Assembly: GCA_013314715.1 (NCBI GenBank) | Contig: JABUFC010000029.1 | Span: forward strand, 1-42,121 | Reading direction: 5' to 3' | DNA from: Bacteroidales bacterium | Lineage (GTDB): Bacteria > Bacteroidota > Bacteroidia > Bacteroidales > GWA2-32-17 | Length of the DNA: 42,121 nt | In this document: positions 16,534-26,400 of the stretch, one piece after another | Numbering within the stretch: the stretch's first letter is position 1 | Layout of the letters: the number at the start of each line of letters is the position of its first letter | Made by a program: the position numbers and the translations under genes | Notes under the pieces: model-generated | The model's input: the letters and a program-made list of their open reading frames with translations, nothing else | Database searches by the model: none | What the model was told of the DNA's origin: nothing

Positions 16534-17435
16534 CGACTTTGTTTGATTTTGTTAAACCTAGCACCTATCATTAACTCATGGGTTCCAGAGCTGTATTTTC
16601 TTAAATCAGTAAAAGTAATATCGTATGAATAGCCAAATATCAATTGATCTTGATAATTATATCCCACTAAAATAGAGGCAGCATCCTTGGTTCTATAACC
16701 CAAACCAGCCCAAACCATATTGCGGTATATAACTCTCGCATTGATGTCGGCTTGAATTGGAGCAGGAGCAACAAACTTAAGCATAAGCATCGGTTCAACA
16801 GAAAAATCATCGTTGATATCAAAGATATACGAACCATGCAACATTATGTGGCGTTTAAGCTTGTTTATCCCTAATTGTTCTAATTCTTTAAATTTTATAT
16901 TTGAACTAAATAACTGTGCAACCGATATTCCAACAGCATATTTCATAGCATAAAAATATATACCCATCGATGCATCGGGCATATAATCGGTGTACATATT
17001 ACTTCCCAACGAAGGATCGCCTTCATCGTGCAAAGTAATTTTTGAACCATCGACTTTATATTGCAATAAACCCAAGCTTAGTCCCGATGAAAAACGCAAA
17101 TCGTCTTTTATTCGAACATTGTACGCATACGAACCATATACTCCTAAACGAGAAGTGGGACCGGTAACATCGTTAAATACCATGCCACCGAAACCCATAT
17201 CAAACTTTCGATGTGGTCCATACACACTAAGAATATAGGTACGAGGAGCATCGGTAATCCCAATCCACTGATAACGATTGTTCGATTTCGCCTGATAATA
17301 TTCTTTTGTGCCGGCAATTGCGGGATTATATGCAAAATCATTCAACATATACTGAGTGTACATGGGAGTTTGCTGAGCTAACAATTCATTGAAAGCTAAC
17401 AGCATTATGGCTATAATTAAAACTCTTGTTCTCAT
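16512..17435 (-). CDS. PorP/SprF-family T9SS outer-membrane protein
   Basis: A 307-residue protein with a signal peptide (MRTRVLIIAIMLLAFNELLAQ) and the diagnostic start of the mature chain, QQTPMYTQYMLNDFAYNPAIAGT (residues 21-43), followed by alternating beta-strands of an outer-membrane barrel. The PorP/SprF family works with T9SS and is specifically needed to export partner proteins that carry the type B (gliding-motility-associated) C-terminal domain. Here it starts 3 bp after the stop of exactly such a protein, the giant SprB-like adhesin, so that is its presumed client, as with sprB and sprF of Flavobacterium. Confidence 0.93.
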   Translation of the reverse strand: MRTRVLIIAIMLLAFNELLAQQTPMYTQYMLNDFAYNPAIAGTKEYYQAKSNNRYQWIGITDAPRTYILSVYGPHRKFDMGFGGMVFNDVTGPTSRLGVYGSYAYNVRIKDDLRFSSGLSLGLLQYKVDGSKITLHDEGDPSLGSNMYTDYMPDASMGIYFYAMKYAVGISVAQLFSSNIKFKELEQLGINKLKRHIMLHGSYIFDINDDFSVEPMLMLKFVAPAPIQADINARVIYRNMVWAGLGYRTKDAASILVGYNYQDQLIFGYSYDITFTDLRKYSSGTHELMIGARFNKIKQSRWRAKVE

Positions 17436-17438
17436 ATC

Positions 17439-20400
17439 TTACCTCATTATAGTTATTGGTCCGGTAATGGGATCGGGATAAGCCTCATCATGTAAATTGA
17501 TGATGTAGTAGTATGTTCCGCTAGGTAAATCTTTCCCTTTATATTTCCCGTTCCATCGTTCTGAAGGCGGATAACCTTTGCTGTAGTATAATTTTTCGCC
17601 CCAGCGATTATAGATATAAACTTCGCAATTGGGGAATAATTCTATTAAATCAATTACCCATTCATCATTTATACCATCACCATTAGGAGTAAAGCCCGAA
17701 GGTATTCGTATCTTTGGTATAACGGTAATTGTTACAGAATCTATTACTGTACAACCATTAACATTAGTAGCAAGTAAATAATACGTTGTGGTTTCTAACG
17801 GGTGAGCAATCGTAACTGCACTCGCAGAATCTTCTAATCCTGTAGATGGAACCCATAAGAAAGTAGCATTCGCATCTGAACATGTTCCATTTAATGTAGT
17901 AGTATGATCGTATAAAATAGTTTGATTTGGTCCTGCATCTACTGTTATTTGCGGATAAACACCAATAGTAACCGAATCTACATCGAAGCAAATACTATCA
18001 AATACAGTAAAGTAATAAGTAGTTGTTATTGTTGGTTTAGCAAATGGGTTAAATACCGTACTATCACTTAATCCTGTAGAAGGAGTCCAGAAATAAACAG
18101 CCCCCCCAAATCCGAATATTTGAACAGAATCGCCGTAGCAAATAGTGGTATCGGTCTTGGCAGTAGCATGAACTACAATCATGGGCTGAACATTAACTGA
18201 ATCTTGTTTTATACATCCATGAGCATCGGTAATGGTGTAGTAATAAGTTCCAGAAGATAAGCTATCAAGCTGTGTAAGTGTATCGCCGGTATTCCATAAA
18301 ACCTGATAAGGTGGTGTGCCTCCATTTATGGTGAGGGTTACTGAACCATCGTTGCTACCTTGAGCACATAAAGAGGTAATAACAGATGTCGAATCGTTAA
18401 TAGCTGTTGGTTGCGATACAATATACTTAATGCTATCCGCGCAATTATGAGCATCAGTCAACGTTGCTGTGTATAAACCTGCACACAATCCAGTAGCAAC
18501 GGTATCAATTTGAGCATTGCTCCATAAAAGAGTATAAGGCATGGTTCCGCCTATTGGCGAAACGGTAACACTTCCGTTGCAATCGCCATAGCAGCGTATT
18601 TGAGTGCTATCTACAACACGTAAATATAAACTGTCGGGTTGTGTAATGGTAACCATTCTAACACGCGAACATAAACTATCGTCCGTTACGGTAACTAAAT
18701 ATGTACCAGCACATAAGTCAACAGCTTGAGCATTGTATTGAGCTGGGACCGTATTCCATTCGTATGTATATGGTATATAGCCATTCTGTGCTTGAGCTAA
18801 AGCCCAACCATCGCAACGTCCATAGCAAGTTACCATGCTCGAATCGATAATATGCAATTCTAAGTGCGAGGTATCGGTAATTTCAAACATCGAAGTTAAG
18901 CTACAACCATTTTGATCGGTTACGGTTACAAAATATAAGTTTGCACAAAGTGAATCAATAGTAGGTGTAGTAGCATTACCGGCATTGGCATCCCATTGTA
19001 TCGTATAAGGAGGAGTACCACCGGTTACTAAAGCTGTAACTCTTCCACTACAATCGCCTCCGCAAGCAACTTGTAAAACATTGGTAAACGTTAACTGTAA
19101 CGAATCAGGGTTCATCAATGTAAAATTAGCAACTGCCGAACACCCTCCTACACCTGTTACGGTAACTTCATAGAAACCTGCACATAATCCTACTAAAACG
19201 GAATCGGTTATACCATTATTCCATTGATAGTTATAAGGACCTAATGCCCCGTTGACCGTTACACCCAAACTGCCATTGCAATCGTTATGACAAAGCAAAT
19301 TCTGCAAAACATTAATACTTACAGTCATCGTTCCCGGATCAATAATAGTAACACTATCACTTACCACACAATTATTGGCATCGGTAACAGTATAATAATA
19401 CGTTCCAGAACATAAACCTGAAGCAATCGAATCGGTTTCACCGATAATAGACCATTGATAAGAAATATAAGGTGGAGTTCCACCCGTAGGAGTTAAAATA
19501 ATACTTGCATCGCATAATCCTGGACATGAAATCGGAACAATCGAATCGTTTACCGCTAATACATCCGCATCGGTAATATCTACCATAGCAACACGTGAAC
19601 AAAGGCTATCATCGACTACTGTAACAAAGTAAGTCCCTACACATAAACTTGTTGCGATAGAATCTGTTTGAGCGGGTGTTGTACTCCACAAGAATGTATA
19701 GGGAGGATAACCACCCGTAACACTAGCCGTAGCAGACCCGTCACAAGATCCAGCACAACTAATATGATGAATATTAGTAATATTAATAACTAAATTCGAT
19801 GTGTCTATTACGCTTACAGACCCCACCTTTGTACAACCATTTCCGTCAGTAACGGTTACAAAATAAATATTTACACCCAAAGAAGTTGCTGTAGCCGTAG
19901 TTTGATTTGCTGCGTTAGCATCCCATTGATAGGTATATGGAGCGGTACCTCCCGTAACTGTAACCGTTGCTGTTCCATTTGTTCCACCACACGATGCAGC
20001 TGTTGAACTAAACAACAAATTAAGAGAATCGGGTTGTATAAATTCAATGGAATCTACTACCTGACAAAGATTAGCATCGGTAACAGTTAAATAAACCCAA
20101 CCGGCACATAAACTATCAGCCGTAGCAGCATTGTCGCCATTCGACCATGCAAACGAATAAGGCAAGGTTCCACCCGAAATAGTAGCAGTAGCCATTCCGT
20201 TGCATGTTCCATAACATGAAATCGCTTGTGTTATTGCCAACGATGATGTAAGTTGGGGAGGATTAACTAAACTTACTGAATCAGTTACAACACAACCATT
20301 AGCATCGGTAATAGTAACATGATAATTGCCGGCACATAACCATTGTAATGTATCATTATGCGAAAGGAACGAATCGTCCCAATCAAAAACATAAGGAGCT

Positions 20401-23400
20401 GTTCCGCCATAAGGGAAAGATGCTACAGCACCATTACAATCGTTAAAACAAGAAATTGACTGTAAAACATTAATCGAATCTTGTAAGGCAGGAGGATTAG
20501 TCAAAGTTATGGTTGCCCAACGTTTACACAAACTATCGTCAGTAAGCGTTACCGTATAACTTCCGGCACAAAGATTTATTTGATTGGCTTGTGATGGTAA
20601 ACCATTATCCCAAGCATAAGTGTAAGGTGGATAACCTCCACTTCCACCAACCGTTATGGCACCATTGCATTGACCAAAACATAAAGGATTTTGTAGTAAT
20701 AATGTATCGATTTTCAAGTTCGACGTATCTATAATAGAAGCAGTTCCTACCTTTATACAACCATTGGCATCGGTAACCGTAAACGAATAAATATTAGCAC
20801 ACAACGAATCAACAATTGGAGTGGTAGCATTACCTGCATTAGTATCCCATTGATATGAATAAGGAAGCGTTCCTCCAAGTACAAAAACAGAAGCAATACC
20901 CGAACAATTTCCACTACACGAAACAGGAACGGTATTTACAATAATGGATAAACTATCGGGCTGACTAAGTTCAATCGAATCCACACGAGTACAATTATAC
21001 GCATCGGTAGTTGTTACAAATACCCATCCTGCACATAAGTTAGTTGCTAAATTGCCACTTGCACCACTCGACCATGCAAAAGAATAGGGAGATGTTCCAC
21101 CACTCGTGCTCACCTGAACTTGACCATCGCAACTATTGTAACACGATATAGCTTGCGTTATAGATAAACTGCTCAATAAAACATCCGGTTCGGTAATGGT
21201 TACCGAATCAATTCGTACACAACCATTGGCATCGGTAATGGTTACGTAATAAGTAGCGGCACACAAACCAAAAATTGTTTGTGCTGTACTTCCTGTTTGC
21301 CACAATAATATATAAGGAGCAGTTCCTCCATATGGATATACTGTTACAACAGCATTACAATTACCATTGCAACTTATCGGATTATCAATTGTAATAGAAT
21401 CTTGTAATATGGGAGGATCTACTAAAGTTATCATCATAGAATGAGAACATAAACTATCGTCATAAACGGTAACAGAATAAACGCCCGCGGGTAAATTTAT
21501 ACGAATAGAGTCAGTAGTAGCATCTTCCCAAATATAAGAATATGGAGGGAAGCCTCCTATTCCAGTTACTGTAATCGCTCCCGTTGAATCGCCATTACAC
21601 AAGGGGTTGTTTTGCGATACAATTAGAACATTCAAATTCGATGTATCTGAAATTTGAACAGTATTAACATTAGAACATCCATTCGCATCGGTTACAGTTA
21701 CATCGTGAAATCCGGCACAGAGGTTAGTAGCGGTCGCAGTTGTTTGACCACCAGCCGATACTGACCATTGATAAGAATAAACACCTGTTCCACCTATTAC
21801 CTGAGCCGTTGCCTGACCTGAACAATCGCCATGACAATTAACTTGCGTTACATTAATAAAACTGATTTGAATACTATCGGGTTGTGTTATCTCTATTGAA
21901 TCAATTGTAGAACAACTATTTGCATCTGAAATAGTAACATATAACCATCCAGCACAAACATTCGAAACTGTGCTTCCAGAGGCTAACCCAGCTGACCAAG
22001 TATAAGTATATGGAGCTGTTCCTCCCGAAATTACATCTTGTACCTGAGCGGTACATTGTCCGTAACATAAAATAGACTGAGTTTGAGTTAATGTACTTAG
22101 TATTTGACTCGGCTCAGTTATAGTAATGGAATCAGTTTTTGTACAACCATTTCCATCACTAATAGTAACATGATACGTTCCCGCACATAAATTATTAACG
22201 GTAGCCGTTGTAGAATTTGCAGGATCGTCCCATTGATAAGTATAAATTCCTACTCCATCATATGGGTGAACTGTTATTATTGCATTGCAAACACCAAAAC
22301 ACGATATAGATTGATCAAGAGTAATTGAATCATTCACAGGTGCCGGATTAACCAGTGTAAACGATGTAGAACGCGAACAAAGGCTATCATCATAAATAGT
22401 AACATTATATGTTCCGGCAGCTAGATTTATTTGATTTGCTTGTGGTGGCAAACCATTGTCCCATTGATAGGTATAAGGTGGAAAACCTCCACTCCCACCC
22501 ACCGTGATGGCACCATTAGCTTGTCCAAAACATAGAGGATGCTGTAATAAAAGCGTATCAAGCTCTAAATTAGATGTATCTTTTATTTCAAATGTTCGAG
22601 TAGCCGTACAACCCAATTGGTCGGTAACTGTAGCAAAGTACAAACCAGCACAAAGGTTAGTCAAGCTATTACCAATTCCAACATTGGGATTCCATGTATA
22701 GGAATAAGGAGCCACACCGCCATTTCCTGTTACCTGCAAAGTTCCGGTACAAGCACCATTACAAGCCACATCGGTTTGAGAAACTAAATCAAGCGTCAGT
22801 AAAGATGGTTCGTTTATCGTAACAGGGTTTGCCACAATAGTACAACCAAGATTATCGGTAATAGTTACGGTATAAGTTCCTCCACTTAAACCATTGAATA
22901 TATTAGAAGCCTGATTCCCAGAACCTATATCATACAAATAAGGAGCAACACCACCGGATACTGTAACCGTAATCGTTCCATTTGCACTTCCATTACAAGG
23001 AGTAACATCTGTTCCGCTCACGTTATCAATTACAAGTAACGAAGGCTCAGTAATAGTAATAGGTGCTCCTATCAATTGACAATTATTAGCATCGGTTATA
23101 GTTGGAGTATAAGTACCTGCTGCTAAGCCGCTAAACGTATTGCTTACCTGATTTCCAGTTCCAATATTATATTGATAGGGTGATGTTCCACCACTTACAA
23201 AAATAGTAATACTACCATTATTTGAAGCATTACAAGGTTGCTCATTTGTAACCTGAGTGGAATCAATAACTAATGCAGGAGGTGCACTAAAAGTAGTCGA
23301 ACCTGTTGCTGTACAACCATTATTATCTGTAACAGTTACATTATATGTATCGGCACATTTATTCGAAATAATGGGACCATTATCACCTACATTAGGTGAC

Positions 23401-26400
23401 CATGTATAGGAATAAGGAGCCTGCCCGTTTTGCACTAGTACAACAGCTCCACCTGTGCAATCACCATTACACAATATTGTGCTAGTTTGATTTATTGTAA
23501 CAATCATGCTTATACCATTGTCAATAATAACTGAATCAACCGCTGTACAGCCATTATCCTCAGTTACAGTAACTTTATAAGTACCAGCACATAAATTGGT
23601 TATGGTTTGAGTAGTAGCACCATTAGACCAATTATAAAGAATTGGAGCAAAACCATTGGTTGTATGAACCGTAGCCGTTCCGTTGCAAACACCGCTACAC
23701 GAAGCATCCGTTTTTGAAATAGAATCAATGGTTAAGTTAATATCTATAATCGTTACACAAGTAGAAGCTGTACAATTATTTGCATCAGTAATTGTTACGC
23801 AGTAATTTCCTGCACATAAGTCCGTTATGGTTTGCGAAGTAGCTCCATTTGACCACATGTAACTATAAGGAGCTTGTCCTCCTTGTGGACTAACGGTTGC
23901 CGTTCCATTGCAATATTGCGAAGGATATAAGCTTGCAGCAAAATTAACCTGCCACCAAAATACCCAACCATCATCAATTTGCCAATTATCACAAATTTCC
24001 ATTTTCCATGTACCATTTAATGGGCAACCCACCAATGAAGTTAAAGCATTTTGAGGTGTTAAATAATTTAAATGATTCGTAACATCGGTAGGAGGTACCG
24101 GGCTTGTTTGTCCATCTAAAGTATTGAGTAATCCTTGCTGCGGATATATAGATGACCAACAATACGTCCATCCTGTACCTTGTCCACAGCCAGGTGGATT
24201 TGAAATACATGAATGACAATCTTGTTCATTTGCCAATCCAAGATAAGATCCTCCCGAATTGTCATAGCTATCAAGTACTACACTTTGACCATTGGGGCAT
24301 ATAATTTTAAACGATAAATCTCCGGCAAAAGAATGTTCCATATTTACACAAATAGACTCAAGCTGATTTGCATTTTGCAATGTTGCTGAGGGGGCAAATG
24401 CACTAATATCAACCGTAGTCTCATAACATTGTTGCGGACAAATAGGACCATCGGGCACATACATGCCACCCCCGAACACTCCGGTAGGAACACCTCCACA
24501 TGACATCGAAGAGTCGGAAATAACTGCCGACAAAGCTGGAGGGGCTAATATTTCGGTAGAATCAACAGATGTACAACTATGAGCATCCGTAACGGTAACA
24601 TAATTCCACCCAACACAAAGAGCTGTTGCGGTTGAAGTTGTTTCGCCATCACTCCACAAATACGAATAATTGGGTGTTCCTCCGCTTACCGAAACAGTGG
24701 CACTTCCCGAACATCCACCGCCGCAACTCATATTGGTTTGTGAAGTAATATCGGCAATTAATTGATTAGGCTGAGCAACAATTATGCTCAAAGCCGTTGA
24801 ACAACTATTAGCATCGGTAACGGTTACATTATAGGTTCCTGCCGTTAAATTGCTCAAACTACTTCCATTACAAGGACAACTGGGACCTGTCCAAGTATAA
24901 GAATAAGGAGCGGTACCACCAGAAACGCTTAAATTAATAGTACCGTTATTCCCACCAAAGCACAAAACATCGGTATGGGATTCGGTTACACTTAAAGCAT
25001 TGGCAGGTTGTGTTATTACAATGCTCAAGGTTGTAGTACAGCTATTAGCATCAGTAACTGTAACATTGTAATTTCCTGCTGTCAAATTACTTAAACTACT
25101 GCCACTACACGGGCAACTCGGACCTGTCCATGTGTAAGAATAAGGAGCTGTGCCACCCAATACAGTTAAAGTAATACTACCATTATTCCCACCATAACAC
25201 GAAACATTCGTATGCGATTCGGTAACACTTAAGGCATTGGCAGGTTGCGTAATTACGATACTCAACGTTGTTGAACAACTATTAGCATCGGTAACCGTCA
25301 CATCGTATGTCCCCGCCGTCAAGTTACTTAAACTACTTCCATTACATGGACAACTGGGACCTGTCCATGTGTAAGAATAAGGAGCTGTGCCACCCGATAC
25401 AGTTAAAGTTATACTACCATTATTGCCTCCAAAACATGAAACATTGGTATGGGTTTCGCTTACAGCTAAAACCGATGGTTCTGTTATGGTTACTGAATAG
25501 GTTTGAGTACATAAACTAACATCGGTAACGGTAACGGTATAAACACCCGGTTGTAAATTTGTTAAATCTTCAGTATTGCATGGACAACTAGGACCCGACC
25601 ACTGATACGTATAAGGCGGATTACCATCGCTCACCGTAATATCAATAGAACCATTGTTCAATCCATTACAAGTAACGTTTTGATGCACATCTGTAATAAC
25701 AATAGGATAAGGTTGTGTTATTTCAAACGAAGTATCCTTTGTACATCCAAGTGCATCTGTTACAGTTAAATTATAAGTACCTAAACACAAATTTACAATA
25801 TCTTCATTGGTTGAACTAAACGAGGGTCCTGTCCAATTATACGAATAAGGTGCAACACCTCCATTCACGGTAATATCAATAGAACCATCACAAGAACCGT
25901 TACACGATACATTTAATATAGAAGCAGTAAGTATAATATTTGAATTTTCGTTAATAACTACACTCAGCGTTTTTGAACAAGAGGATGCATCGGTTACAGT
26001 CACATTATAGTTACCAGCATACAAATTTGTAATATCTTCTGTAGTATTGGTATATCCATTTGGACCCGACCAATTGTATGTAAGTGGGCTTGTATAAGTG
26101 CCCCCCACCGTTAAATCGATGCTACCATTATTGAGACCATGACAAGTTACGTCAATATGGGTTTCGGTTAAATTCATTCCAGCTGGGTCGGTTAAGTTGA
26201 ATGTTTGCGATTTGGTACACCCCCTAGAATCTGTAACCGTTACTGTATAACTTCCGGCACACAAATTTGAAATATTTTGCGTTGTTTGTCCACTACTCCA
26301 AGCGTAAGTATAAACAGGGGTGCCACCATTTACATTCAAATTGATAAAGCCATTACAATTTCCGCTACAAGTAGGATTTTGAACAAAAGCATTGATGTTA

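Noticed and set aside
24770-25480. CRISPR-like regular spacing
   Set aside because: The 237-bp units are in-frame protein repeats, not short repeats separated by unique spacers.
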